From positions 124,001 through 188,000 of the forward strand of contig NZ_JAGOGJ010000001.1 in NCBI RefSeq assembly GCF_017996735.1: 64,000 nucleotides of DNA, given 5' to 3'. The DNA is from Niveispirillum sp. Lineage in GTDB: Bacteria > Pseudomonadota > Alphaproteobacteria > Azospirillales > Azospirillaceae. The notes beneath the pieces were generated by a model. The model ran no database searches. It was not told the DNA's origin and worked only from the letters and a program-made list of their open reading frames with translations. The position numbers were made by a program, and so were the translations under genes. Positions 8,185-16,411 of this stretch are shown piece by piece (the first letter of the stretch is position 1; each line of letters begins with the position of its first letter).

Positions 8185-9414
8185 TCACGCCGATCCGCTG
8201 GTGATGGGAGCCGGCTGCGGCACGCTGGCCACGTCCAGCAGACTGTGTACCTTGCGGGAATTGCGGCTGACCAGGCCCAGCCGCGACAGGATCGGCGACA
8301 GGCGGATCATGCTGTTGCGCAGCCATAGCTTCGTGGGATTGTCCGGCACCATGATCGAACTGCCATCCGCCGCCGTCGCCTGGTTGGCCTCGATGAAGGG
8401 GCGCGCCAGACGCTCATATTCCTTGAAGGCCTCCTCGTGGCTGGCGTGGCTGGCCAGGGCGTTGGCCAACACATAGGCCCCGACCAGCGCGATGCTGGTG
8501 CCTTGCCCGGAAAAGAAGGACGGCGCGAAGGCGGCATCCCCGACCAAGGCCACCCGACCCCGCGACCAACTGGGCATGCGGATCTGCATCATCGCATCGA
8601 AATAGAGGTCGTCGCTGCGGTCCAGGCCCTTCAGCAGGCTCGGCACCATCCAGCCTTCACCCGCGAACCCGTCATGCAGCGTCTGGCGCTGCCAGCCGGC
8701 GTCGCCCAGCGCCTCACGCGACGGCTCCGGCATCTTCATCACCATGATGCCATGGATACAGGCTTGGTCGCCGATCGCGTACAGGCCGGCCATCTTCTGG
8801 TGCGCGTTGAAAATGCAGCCTTCACGTACCATGCCGAACTCGTTCGGCATGGTGAAGACGCCGAAACAATAGCCGAGATAACGGCTGAACCGCTCCTCCG
8901 GTCCGAAAACCATGGCGCGGGTACGCGAATGCAGGCCATCGGCGCCGATCACCAGATCGAAGCTGCGTTTTTGCCCGCTCTGGAAGGTGACGGTGACCTC
9001 GTCGGGACCGTCCTCCAGCGCCGTGACATGGTCTGAGAATATATATTCGAACTTGTCGCGGGTGAGGTCGTGCAGGATCGAGGTCAGGCTGCCGCGCGGC
9101 AGTTCCACATCCTTGTGCGCCTCGGCCCCCATCAGCGAGTCCGGATCAATGGAGCCGACCTTACGGCCATCCTGCCGGATGAAGGTGAACTTGCGGGTGT
9201 GGACATGCGCGGCCTTCAGCGCCGGCAGGATGCCCATGCGCTCAATTACATCGATCGCCGTGCCACGGACATCGATGGCATAGCCGCCCAGACGGATGGT
9301 CGGGGCCCGCTCCACCAGCGTGACGTCGAACCCATGCCGATGCAGCCAATAGCCCAGCGTCGGACCCGCGATGCTGGCCCCGGAAATGAGAACACGTCGT
9401 CTGATCCCGTTCAA
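8185..9414 (-). CDS. FAD-dependent monooxygenase (PHBH/TetX type)
   Basis: A 409-residue class A flavoprotein monooxygenase. It has the N-terminal dinucleotide motif SGASIAGPTLG (residues 11-21), the DG motif GADGLHSRTR near 155, and the GD motif ALVGDAAFAPSFFSGQG near 290. These enzymes use NAD(P)H and O2 to hydroxylate aromatic or similar rings; the sequence resembles TetX-like proteins. It starts at TTG with GAGGAA 8 nt upstream. It heads the minus-strand operon (monooxygenase, dehydratase, cyclodeaminase, hydratase) and is divergent from an MFS carrier, a plausible importer or exporter of the substrate. Confidence 0.88.
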   Translation of the reverse strand: MNGIRRRVLISGASIAGPTLGYWLHRHGFDVTLVERAPTIRLGGYAIDVRGTAIDVIERMGILPALKAAHVHTRKFTFIRQDGRKVGSIDPDSLMGAEAHKDVELPRGSLTSILHDLTRDKFEYIFSDHVTALEDGPDEVTVTFQSGQKRSFDLVIGADGLHSRTRAMVFGPEERFSRYLGYCFGVFTMPNEFGMVREGCIFNAHQKMAGLYAIGDQACIHGIMVMKMPEPSREALGDAGWQRQTLHDGFAGEGWMVPSLLKGLDRSDDLYFDAMMQIRMPSWSRGRVALVGDAAFAPSFFSGQGTSIALVGAYVLANALASHASHEEAFKEYERLARPFIEANQATAADGSSIMVPDNPTKLWLRNSMIRLSPILSRLGLVSRNSRKVHSLLDVASVPQPAPITSGSA

Positions 9415-9634
9415 AGCACCGTTCCTCGTTCTGATGGGATGGTTCGATAGGCGGGCGCCGCCCCCCTTGAGCCGACGCTATCCGCCCGCCGCCACCGCCG
9501 TCCAATCCTACCTGCTCATGCGGACCATTCCCGCGCGGCATCGCCCCCCTATGTCCGGGATGAATAGGGACGATGAGGAGATGGTCTTTGCCGTGGCAGC
9601 GGGTGATGGACAGGATCGTGCTGAACTTGGCACC

Positions 9635-10954
9635 ATGCGTCATCCTGGAAGGAAAATATCCGTGGGAACACGTTTCACGCTTTTCGCGCTGTTCGTCGTG
9701 TCGGTACTGGCCTTCCTCGACAGGCAGTTGCTGAACATCCTCGTGGCCCCCATGCGCGCCGACCTGCGGATCAGCGACGCCCAGTTCAGCCTGTTGCAAG
9801 GTGCCGCCTTCGCCCTGACCTACTGCCTGGCCGCGTTTCCCATCGCCTGGCTGTCCGACAGGGTCAGCCGGAAGACGGTGATCATGGTCAGCGTCGCCGT
9901 CTGGAGCATCGCCACGCTGTTGTTCGGCCTGGCCAGTGGCCTGGGGCTGCTGTTGGCTGCGCGCATGGCCGTGGCGCTGGGTGAGGCCGGCCTGTCGCCG
10001 GCCGCCATCTCCATCCTGCGCCAGAGCTATCCCGTGGACCGGCAGGCCTTTGCCATGGGAGCCCTGACGCTCAGCGTCTATGTCGGCGGCGGGGCGTCGC
10101 TGGCCATCGGTGGCCCCGTGCTGGATTGGCTGACGACCCAAGCGTCGGATCCGGCGCCCGGCCTGTCCTGGTTGTCGGCACTGGCGCCGTGGCGTTGGCT
10201 TTTCGTCGCCTGTGCGGTCCTGGGTATCCTGGGCGTGGTCCTGATGGCATTCATGCACGAACCGGAGCGCCAGCCGGTGCCGAAGGAAAGCACCTCGCTG
10301 GCCGCGTTCCTGACCGTGATCAAGGATGACCGTGCCGCGATCATGGCCTATCTCTTGGCCTTTACCGCCATCGCGGCACTGGTCACCGCCGCCACATCCT
10401 GGACACCCACCCTGTTCATCCGCGACCACGAATGGAGCGCCAGGCAGACCGGCGCCGCCTATGGCGCGGTCTATCTGGTGTGCGGGGCGATCGGCGCGCT
10501 GGGCGGCGGCAAGCTGATCAGCGATCTGGCCGCGCGCGGGCATCGCGATGCGCTGATCCGGACGGTCAGGGCATCGATCCTGCTGCTGGGCGTGGCGACC
10601 ATGGCCTCCTGTCTGGTTCCCCATCCCCTGGCGGCCCTGGCGGCAGCGGGAGCGGGGATGCTGGCGGTCGGCGCGGTGATCGCGGCGGGACCCTACGGGT
10701 TCCAGGCGCTGTTCCCGCGACAGTTCAGCGCCCGTGCGGTCGCCCTTTATTTCCTGGTGCCGGGCACCATCGGCACGGTGCTGGGCCCATCCTCCGTGCC
10801 GTTGCTGGCGCGGCTGCTGGGAGCGCCGGAGAAGATCGGGATGCCGTTGGCCTTGTGCGCGGTGGTGACGATGGTTTGGGCTTGGGCCTGTCTGACGATC
10901 TTCCTGCGTCTCCAGGCGCGCAGGCCAGCCCGGCCGGCAACAGTCACTCCCTGA
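9635..10954 (+). CDS. MFS transporter
   Basis: A 12-helix major facilitator protein of about 439 residues. The first helix begins FTLFALFVVSVLAFLDRQLL, followed by a loop 2-3 signature WLSDRVSRKT, as in organic-acid and hexuronate carriers (ACS/AAHS-like). The frame is open far upstream, but helix 1 places the start near here. ATG 9635 has a poor ribosome-binding site, whereas GTG at 9662 has GGAAGG 9 nt upstream and may be the true start. It is divergent from the FAD-monooxygenase operon, so it probably carries that pathway's substrate. A strong terminator follows at 10990. Confidence 0.85.
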   Translation: MRHPGRKISVGTRFTLFALFVVSVLAFLDRQLLNILVAPMRADLRISDAQFSLLQGAAFALTYCLAAFPIAWLSDRVSRKTVIMVSVAVWSIATLLFGLASGLGLLLAARMAVALGEAGLSPAAISILRQSYPVDRQAFAMGALTLSVYVGGGASLAIGGPVLDWLTTQASDPAPGLSWLSALAPWRWLFVACAVLGILGVVLMAFMHEPERQPVPKESTSLAAFLTVIKDDRAAIMAYLLAFTAIAALVTAATSWTPTLFIRDHEWSARQTGAAYGAVYLVCGAIGALGGGKLISDLAARGHRDALIRTVRASILLLGVATMASCLVPHPLAALAAAGAGMLAVGAVIAAGPYGFQALFPRQFSARAVALYFLVPGTIGTVLGPSSVPLLARLLGAPEKIGMPLALCAVVTMVWAWACLTIFLRLQARRPARPATVTP

Positions 10955-10989
10955 CGGGGCATGTCCCCCCCTTTGAGTATCGCGTCCAC

Positions 10990-11024
10990 ACGCCACGCGC
11001 CGAGCCATCGGCGCGTGGCGTTTT
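10990..11024 (+). terminator. Rho-independent terminator after the MFS gene
   Basis: A 13-bp perfect stem (10991-11003 with 11008-11020, extendable by an A-T pair) with a 4-nt GCCA loop is followed by TTTT. It lies 36 nt after the MFS stop codon. A second GC hairpin without a T-tract follows at 11039-11066 (CCGCTCCG / CGGAGCGG). Confidence 0.8.
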
Positions 11025-11110
11025 CATTCCGGCTAATGCCGCTCCGGCATGGGAGGGACGGAGCGGACCTGCAACTTCCGCGCAAAACAAGGCAGATGAT
11101 TCCGATACCC

Positions 11111-11144
11111 TCCAATCCCCTATACCTCACGTGAATGGATTGGA
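11111..11144. promoter_or_regulatory. inverted repeat upstream of the TBDR/acyl-CoA operon
   Basis: A perfect inverted repeat TCCAATCC (11111-11118) and GGATTGGA (11137-11144), centres 26 bp apart, lies about 110 bp before the TBDR start. It is a candidate operator for the acyl-CoA catabolic operon. The rest of 11025-11252 shows no gene. Confidence 0.35.
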
Positions 11145-11252
11145 TGAACACACGGTGTTGGCATGCCGACGCGCTTTACCTCCTATTTGGCAGCACATGA
11201 TCGGCCAGGAAGCAGTCAAGCATCCGGCGACGTCTCTCAGGGGGACACGGGA

Positions 11253-13460
11253 ATGAAGGTTTCAAGTTTCAAGTCGGCACCATCGTGGCGGCCTCTGTTC
11301 ATATCGGCATCGGTGCTGGCAATCCTCGCCTCCTCCAACGCCGGGGCGCAGCAGGCTGCCGGCGAAAGCGATATGCTGGAGGAGATCGTGGTGACTGCGC
11401 GCCAGCGATCGGAAAACCTGCAGGACACGCCATTCTCCATGGTGGCCGTGACCGGCGACAAGTTGCAGGCGCAAAACGTGGTCAGCACCATGGACCTGGA
11501 CAACAAGGTGCCGGGCCTGGTGCTGCGCGCCGACAATACCCGCCCGCAACCCTTCATCGGTATCCGCGGCGTGGGCGACATCTCGCGCAATCCCGGCATC
11601 GACAACCGGACGGGCATGTATCTGGACGGCGCACCGCTGGGCCGGTCCTCCTCCATCAACTATCCGATCTTCGACATTGAAAGCGTCGAAGTGCTGCGCG
11701 GGCCCCAGGGCACGCTGTTCGGCAATAATTCCCTGACGGGCGTCATCGCCATCCAGTCGCAGAAGCCCAGTTTCCAGGACAGCAGCCGCACTACCGTCTC
11801 GACGGGTGAGCGAAACCTGTTCGCCGGCTCCGGCTATGTGAACAAAGCGGTGACGGATGATCTGGCCGTGCGCCTCACCGCGGCCGGCAGAAGCCAGGAC
11901 GGCTACTACAAGAACGCCTATGACGGGTCGACGGCCGGCGGCGGCACCAACTATGCGGGCCGCGTGCAGGTTCGCTATGTGCCCACCCCCGACACCACGA
12001 TCGATTTCTCGGCTGACGGTGTGCGCGCCAAGGACGAGATCCTGCTGGGCGTCGGCAAGTTCTCCACCGGGCCCATGGCGGGAATGGCGGATTATACGTT
12101 CAATGCCAACACAAAGCCGTTCCGCGACCGCACCATCTGGGGCCTGGGCCTGAATGTCGAGCAGACCCTGCCCGAGGATTTTGTGCTGACCTCGATCAGC
12201 TCCTACCGCCGGTCGCGCGACAGCTTCAATTATGATGGCGATGGCTCGCCGGCATCGCTGATCAATGTCGGCTTCCGTTATGCCGACTGGGCACTGAGCC
12301 AGGAACTGCGTATCGCCTCGCCCAAGAACCCTCTCTACGATTATGTGGTCGGGGCCTTCTATTATCATCAGAACCCGAGCGAGGTGCAGACGGTCCGGTT
12401 CGGGCCGGACTATCCCGTGGTTCCCGTGCGGGGCTCCATCATCGGCGGTACCGGCGTCGTCGCCACCGACCAGGCGGCCCTGTTCGCTCATGGCACGCTG
12501 CGCCCAACCGAATGGCTGGCGCTTGACGCCGGGCTTCGTTACCAGCGGACGACGAAGTCGGCCGACAAGGTGCAGGATAATACTGCGATCCTTCTGGGTT
12601 ATCCGCCATTGAAGGCCCATTTCGGCCTGTCCGACCCCACCCTCAACCCGATGGCCAGCGTCACCGTCAAGCCGACATCCGACATCAGCATCTATGCGCT
12701 CTACAGCACGGGCGACCGGGCCGGCGGTTTCAACATGGACGTGGTCAAGACGCTGAGCGGTGTCACCTTCGATGCCGAATCCGTGGTCAATTACGAAGCC
12801 GGCGTGAAGACCGAGCTGTTCGGCCGCCGGCTGCGCCTGAACCTCGCCGCCTACCGGCAGAGGTTCAAGGATTTCCAGCAGGCCCAGAACATCATCGATC
12901 CCAACCCGGCGGCTGGCACGCTGCCTACCGTCATTAATGTCATCACCAACGCTGCCCGCGTGCGCAGCCAGGGCATCGAGGCTGATTTCGATGCGTCCCT
13001 GCTACCGGGCCTGCGGTTGTCCGGCGGCGTCGGGTTCAACCATGCCTATTTCCGATCCTTTCCCGATGGTGGTGGGCCGGGCGTGGACTATACCGGCAGC
13101 CCGCTGGTCGAGGCGCCGCGTTTCCAGGGGTCGCTGGCGCTGGACTACCGTCACCAGATGACGGAGGATTTCGACGGCCGCATCTCGTTGACGGCGACCA
13201 ACCGCAGCAAGGTCTATTCCCAGCCGGGATCCACCGTCGCGCCGTTCAACGACGGGCGCTATCTTCAGGACGGCTATACCAGCGTCGGCATGCGGCTGGC
13301 ACTGGAGCGCCGTGACGAAGGCCTGGAACTGGCGCTTTGGGTCCGCAACCTGACCGACGAGCGGCATGCCGACGGTGCATCGCCGGTGGCGGCGGGCTAT
13401 CTGTTCAAGGGTCTTAACGAGCCGCGGACCATCGGCGTCGACCTCACGCTGCGCCTCTGA
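11253..13460 (+). CDS. TonB-dependent receptor
   Basis: A 735-residue outer-membrane TBDR with all parts: signal peptide of about 29 residues (hydrophobic core ending SNAGA-QQ), plug domain opening LEEIVVTARQRSENLQDTP, plug motif VEVLRGPQGTLFGNN near residue 145, and a 22-strand barrel ending in LTLRL. ATG 11253 is preceded by GGGGGACACGGGA and starts the signal peptide; upstream frame is not conserved in style. It is the first gene of the plus-strand unit that continues with acyl-CoA enzymes and a bile-acid-symporter-like carrier. It therefore probably imports the hydrophobic acid this operon degrades. Confidence 0.93.
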   Translation: MKVSSFKSAPSWRPLFISASVLAILASSNAGAQQAAGESDMLEEIVVTARQRSENLQDTPFSMVAVTGDKLQAQNVVSTMDLDNKVPGLVLRADNTRPQPFIGIRGVGDISRNPGIDNRTGMYLDGAPLGRSSSINYPIFDIESVEVLRGPQGTLFGNNSLTGVIAIQSQKPSFQDSSRTTVSTGERNLFAGSGYVNKAVTDDLAVRLTAAGRSQDGYYKNAYDGSTAGGGTNYAGRVQVRYVPTPDTTIDFSADGVRAKDEILLGVGKFSTGPMAGMADYTFNANTKPFRDRTIWGLGLNVEQTLPEDFVLTSISSYRRSRDSFNYDGDGSPASLINVGFRYADWALSQELRIASPKNPLYDYVVGAFYYHQNPSEVQTVRFGPDYPVVPVRGSIIGGTGVVATDQAALFAHGTLRPTEWLALDAGLRYQRTTKSADKVQDNTAILLGYPPLKAHFGLSDPTLNPMASVTVKPTSDISIYALYSTGDRAGGFNMDVVKTLSGVTFDAESVVNYEAGVKTELFGRRLRLNLAAYRQRFKDFQQAQNIIDPNPAAGTLPTVINVITNAARVRSQGIEADFDASLLPGLRLSGGVGFNHAYFRSFPDGGGPGVDYTGSPLVEAPRFQGSLALDYRHQMTEDFDGRISLTATNRSKVYSQPGSTVAPFNDGRYLQDGYTSVGMRLALERRDEGLELALWVRNLTDERHADGASPVAAGYLFKGLNEPRTIGVDLTLRL

Positions 13461-13468
13461 CGCCGTTT

Positions 13469-13499
13469 GCGGACTGTCGCAGCCTTGGCGGCAGTCCGC
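13469..13499 (+). other. intercistronic hairpin
   Basis: A 12-bp stem (GCGGACTGTCGC with GCGGCAGTCCGC, one T-G wobble) with loop AGCCTTG lies between the TBDR stop and the VOC gene. There is no T-tract, so it is more likely an mRNA-processing or stability element than a terminator. It may explain how receptor and enzyme levels differ. Confidence 0.5.
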
Positions 13500-13521
13500 G
13501 TATACACGAAGGAAGTGGGAA

Positions 13522-13950
13522 ATGAAGGGTGTCCGACTGGACCACGCGACCATCAACACCGACGATGTGGCGGCCAGCGTGGCCTTCTACGGTCATTTCC
13601 TGGGGTTGAAGCCGGGATGGCGACCCGACTGGAGCGTCGGGGGGGCCTGGCTGTACGCCGCCGATGGCGACTATCCCATTCTGCATCTGCTGGAAACGCC
13701 CCGCAACCAGGGGATCAGCATGTTCAACCATGTGGCCTTCCGGGGAGAGGACCTGCCGGCCTATATCGCCAAGCTGCGTGAGGCGCGGTGCTGGTTCGAG
13801 GCGCGGCCGGTCGACCAGACGCCCTATACCCAGGTCCACCATTTCGACCCCAACGCCGTCCGCATCGAAGTCATCTTCGAGGAGCCGCTGGGCGCCGACC
13901 GGGTGACCTCCGACCCGGATATCGTGCCGGGCCGCGGGATATTGACCTGA
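13522..13950 (+). CDS. VOC (glyoxalase/bleomycin-resistance/dioxygenase) superfamily protein
   Basis: A 142-residue single VOC-fold protein with two beta-alpha-beta-beta-beta units. Possible metal ligands are His8 (RLDHATI), His near 73 (MFNHVAF) and a C-terminal Glu (VRIEVIFEE). Families of this size include methylmalonyl-CoA epimerases, lactoylglutathione lyases and non-catalytic binding proteins. The start is ATG with AAGGAAGTGGGA upstream. Position after the TBDR and before acyl-CoA genes suggests an epimerase or isomerase in that pathway, but nothing fixes the reaction. Confidence 0.8.
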   Translation: MKGVRLDHATINTDDVAASVAFYGHFLGLKPGWRPDWSVGGAWLYAADGDYPILHLLETPRNQGISMFNHVAFRGEDLPAYIAKLREARCWFEARPVDQTPYTQVHHFDPNAVRIEVIFEEPLGADRVTSDPDIVPGRGILT

Positions 13951-13963
13951 TACTCATTGGCCT

Positions 13964-14072
13964 TGATCGCCGGCGCCAACATGCCAACGGCTTGGCTTCA
14001 CGCGGCACGGGCCGCGCAGCGGCGGTCGCGGCCGTACCAAGTTGCGAAGAGCTCTACTCATCGCAACTTGGT
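13964..14072 (+). repeat. structured intercistronic element, copy C
   Basis: This copy keeps the element's leading CGCCGGCGCC and CTTGGCT linker. Its first hairpin is degenerate, or shifted to GCCAA-CGGC-TTGGC. Hairpin 2 is CGCGGC-ACGG-GCCGCG (14001-14016), then GGC-GGTC-GC. Hairpin 4 is a perfect 12-bp stem ACCAAGTTGCGA / TCGCAACTTGGT (14036-14072). Stem bases differ from copies A and B but still pair. No gene starts directly after it; copy D follows 55 nt downstream. Confidence 0.7.
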
Positions 14073-14081
14073 CTGATACCG

Positions 14082-14113
14082 ATCTTCCTTGATCGTGACC
14101 GATCCAGGAAGAT
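14082..14113 (+). other. long imperfect hairpin between copies C and D
   Basis: ATCTTCCT-T-GATCG-TGAC-CGATC-C-AGGAAGAT folds into a 13-bp stem broken by one T-C mismatch. It separates the two tandem structured elements, so the 304-bp gap between the VOC and NTF2-like genes is almost entirely stem-loops. Confidence 0.6.
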
Positions 14114-14126
14114 TGCGTGTTCCCTC

Positions 14127-14233
14127 AGACGCCGGGCGCCGCCATCCGGCGGCTTGGCTTACGGCACCACGCGGTGCCGGGCCGGCAGTCGCCGGCCTCC
14201 AATCTGCCAAGCGTCAAACCCTCGGCGGATTGG
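14127..14233 (+). repeat. structured intercistronic element, copy D
   Basis: Copy D has hairpin 1 GCCGCC-ATCC-GGCGGC (14138-14153), linker TTGGCTTA, hairpin 2 CGGCACC-ACGC-GGTGCCG (14162-14179), hairpin 3 GGCCGGC-AGTC-GCCGGCC (14180-14197), and hairpin 4 CCAATCTGCC / GGCGGATTGG (14199-14233, one wobble). The loops ATCC, ACGC and AGTC match those of A and B while the stems are different sequences. That pattern is compensatory change. The last arm ends 21 nt before the ATG of the NTF2-like gene, just upstream of its AAGGAGGT ribosome-binding site. Confidence 0.75.
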
Positions 14234-14254
14234 TATGACAAGGAGGTCCAGGAC

Positions 14255-14653
14255 ATGGCAACCGAGGATGACCGCGCGGAAATCGCCCGGATGGAGAAGG
14301 CGCGGGCGCACGCCATCGTCGCGGCCGACCATGCGATCCTGGCGCGGATCACCGATGACGATTACGTGCATGTCGAGGCGTCGGGCCGGACCCGCGACAA
14401 GGAAGCTTTCCTGGCCGGTGTCGCTCCCGATGGCGGACGGTTCGACCGATATGAGTTGATCGAAACAATGATCCGCCTGTTCGGTGATGCCGCCGTCGTG
14501 ACCGGCACTTTTGAGAACAGTTTCATTAGCGGGACGGCCCCGGCGCTTGTGAAGCGGGGGCGCCATACCCGCGTCTATATCCGCCGTGGCGGCACCTGGC
14601 GCAACGTATCGCACCATGCCACCGCCATCACATCCCCTTTGCCGGAAACATAA
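14255..14653 (+). CDS. NTF2-like / DUF4440-type small protein
   Basis: A 132-residue protein with the pattern of the SnoaL/NTF2 fold: an N-terminal helix pair, IVAADHAILARITDDDYVHVEASG, a conserved central RTRDKEAFLAGV, and closing beta strands ending TRVYIRRGGTWRNVSHHATAI. Members are isomerases, hydratases, dehydratases or simple binding proteins. The start is ATG with a strong AAGGAGGT ribosome-binding site. It is preceded directly by structured element copy D and followed by the thiolase gene, so it is probably part of the acyl-CoA unit. Function not identifiable. Confidence 0.8.
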   Translation: MATEDDRAEIARMEKARAHAIVAADHAILARITDDDYVHVEASGRTRDKEAFLAGVAPDGGRFDRYELIETMIRLFGDAAVVTGTFENSFISGTAPALVKRGRHTRVYIRRGGTWRNVSHHATAITSPLPET

Positions 14654-14753
14654 ATGACGCGCGGTCCGTCACGGGAACGGCCGCGCCGGCAAGACATTGT
14701 GGGCGTGGTGCCATCACAGAACACGCCACCACAAAACACCAGGGAGAACGACC

Positions 14754-15941
14754 TTGTCCGCAACGAGAGAAGTGCTTGTCGCAGGCGTGGGCATGGTGCC
14801 ATTCGCCAAACCGGGAAAAAGCCCGCCCTATGACGAGATGGGTGCGGCCGCGATCGGGATGGCGCTGGCCGATGCCGGCATCGATTACGGCACGGTGGAA
14901 CAGGTCTATGCAGGCTTTGTCTTCGCCGGCAGTTGCGCCGGGCAGCGCACGATCTACAAGGCCGGCATGTCCGGCATTCCGATCATCAATGTCAACAATA
15001 ACTGCTCCACCGGCTCCTCCGCCTTGTTCCTGGCCCGGCAGGCCGTTGCCAGCGGCATGGTGGAATGCGCCCTGGCTGTCGGGTTCGAGGAGATGGACCC
15101 CGGCCCGATCCCTGACGCGTTCCCGCAGCGCATCAGCCCCTTCGCCGATTTCGATACGGCGTGCGACACGCTGGTCGATGTCGATCTGCCCCTGGCGCTG
15201 CGCTATTTCGGCGGCGCCGGTAAGGCGCATATGGAAAGATACGGCACGACCCTGCGGGATTTTGCCGAGGTCCGCGCCAAGGCCAGCCGCCATGCGGCCC
15301 GGAACCCGCTGTCGGTCTTCCGCAATGTGATGACCGCGCAGGATGTGCTGGACGCCCCGCTCATCTGGCCGGGGGTGATGACCAAGCCCATGGCCTGCCC
15401 GCCGACCTGCGGCGCCGCTGCTGCTCTGGTCGTCTCCCGCGACTTCGCCAGGAAGCACGGGCTTGATCCCAAGGTCCGCATCGCGGCCCAGGTGATGACC
15501 ACCGACCGCCCGGTCACACTGCAATCGCGGGACATGATCCAACTGGTCGGCAAGGACATGACGGAGCGCGCCTCCGCCCAAGTCTATGAGCAGACGGGCG
15601 TTGGGCCAGAGGATATCCGCGTCGTCGAGCTGCATGATTGCTTCGCCCATAACGAGGTCGTCACCTATGAGGCTTTGGGCCTGTGTCCGGAGGGCGGCGC
15701 CGCCCGGTTCATCGCCGACGGCGACAACACCTATGGCGGGCGCGTTGTCACCAACCCGTCCGGCGGCCTGCTGTCCAAGGGGCATCCGCTGGGCGCCACC
15801 GGTCTGGCGCAATGTTATGAGCTGACGCATCAGTTGCGCGGCAGTGCCGACGGACGCCAGGTCGACGGGGTCCGTCATGCGCTGGCCCACAATCTGGGCC
15901 TGGGCGGCGCCTGCGTCGTCACCCTTTACGAACAATGCTGA
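14754..15941 (+). CDS. SCP-x-type thiolase family protein (acetyl-CoA acetyltransferase-like)
   Basis: A 395-residue thiolase-fold enzyme of the lipid-transfer/SCP-x subgroup. The acylated Cys is Cys84 in N-N-N-C-S-T-G-S-S-A. A His lies in VELHDCFAHNE, and GGLLSKGHPLGATG near residue 345 carries the second catalytic His. Such enzymes perform the last thiolytic step, or in some steroid pathways retro-aldol cleavage, of side-chain beta-oxidation. I chose TTG at 14754 with AGGGAGAACGACC upstream; it gives the canonical SATREVLVAGVGMVPF opening. It precedes two MaoC-type genes, an SDR, a ligase and an acyl-CoA dehydrogenase, which together supply a complete beta-oxidation turn. Confidence 0.9.
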   Translation: MSATREVLVAGVGMVPFAKPGKSPPYDEMGAAAIGMALADAGIDYGTVEQVYAGFVFAGSCAGQRTIYKAGMSGIPIINVNNNCSTGSSALFLARQAVASGMVECALAVGFEEMDPGPIPDAFPQRISPFADFDTACDTLVDVDLPLALRYFGGAGKAHMERYGTTLRDFAEVRAKASRHAARNPLSVFRNVMTAQDVLDAPLIWPGVMTKPMACPPTCGAAAALVVSRDFARKHGLDPKVRIAAQVMTTDRPVTLQSRDMIQLVGKDMTERASAQVYEQTGVGPEDIRVVELHDCFAHNEVVTYEALGLCPEGGAARFIADGDNTYGGRVVTNPSGGLLSKGHPLGATGLAQCYELTHQLRGSADGRQVDGVRHALAHNLGLGGACVVTLYEQC

Positions 15942-15951
15942 CGGGTGCGCG

Positions 15952-16392
15952 ATGATCGAGAAATCATGGATCGGCCGTGAGCTGAAGCCATCCGTCCTGG
16001 AAATCGAACGGGGACGGCTGCGGTCCTTTGCCAGGGCCATCGGGGAAACCGATCCGGTCTATCAGGATGTCGAGGCCGCGCGGGCCGCCGGCTATCCGGA
16101 CCTCCCGGTTCCGCCCACCTTCCTGTTCGCCGCCGACCTGGACAGCGGCGCTCTGGACGCAATGCTGGCGGATATGGGCATTCCCATCGCCCGCATCCTG
16201 CATGGCGAGCAGGGCTTCACCTACCACCGGCCGGCCTGCGCCGGGGATGTGGTCACGGTGACGTCCAGCATCGCGGACATCTATGACAAGAAGAACGGTG
16301 CCCTGGACTTCATCGAGAAACGGTCCGAGGCCCGTAACCAGCATGGCGAGCTGGTCGCCGAAATGCGGACCGTCATCGTCGTTCGCAACTGA
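15952..16392 (+). CDS. MaoC-family protein, FAS1-type hydratase N-terminal subunit
   Basis: A 146-residue hot-dog-fold protein. It has the N-terminal-type MaoC features RSFARAIGETDPVY and YPDLPVPPTFLF, but the D-x4-H catalytic pair typical of R-hydratases is incomplete: Tyr37 stands where His is expected. In known two-subunit hydratases (for example ChsH1-ChsH2 of mycobacterial cholesterol degradation) one such subunit binds substrate while its partner is catalytic. The following gene carries the full motif, so the two probably form one heteromeric enoyl-CoA hydratase (inference). It starts 10 bp after the thiolase stop. Confidence 0.85.
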   Translation: MIEKSWIGRELKPSVLEIERGRLRSFARAIGETDPVYQDVEAARAAGYPDLPVPPTFLFAADLDSGALDAMLADMGIPIARILHGEQGFTYHRPACAGDVVTVTSSIADIYDKKNGALDFIEKRSEARNQHGELVAEMRTVIVVRN

Positions 16393-16411
16393 TACCTGTT
16401 GGAGTCCGGTC

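Noticed and set aside
9242..11008. 588-residue minus-strand open frame across the MFS gene
   Set aside because: Very Gln/Arg/Gly-rich and antisense to a clear 12-helix MFS protein; a GC-bias artefact.
11262..12620. 452-residue minus-strand open frame
   Set aside because: Antisense to the TBDR at 11253; no recognisable motif.
14127..14233. ROSE-type RNA thermometer
   Set aside because: The last hairpin does not include the ribosome-binding site, and the downstream genes are not small heat-shock genes.
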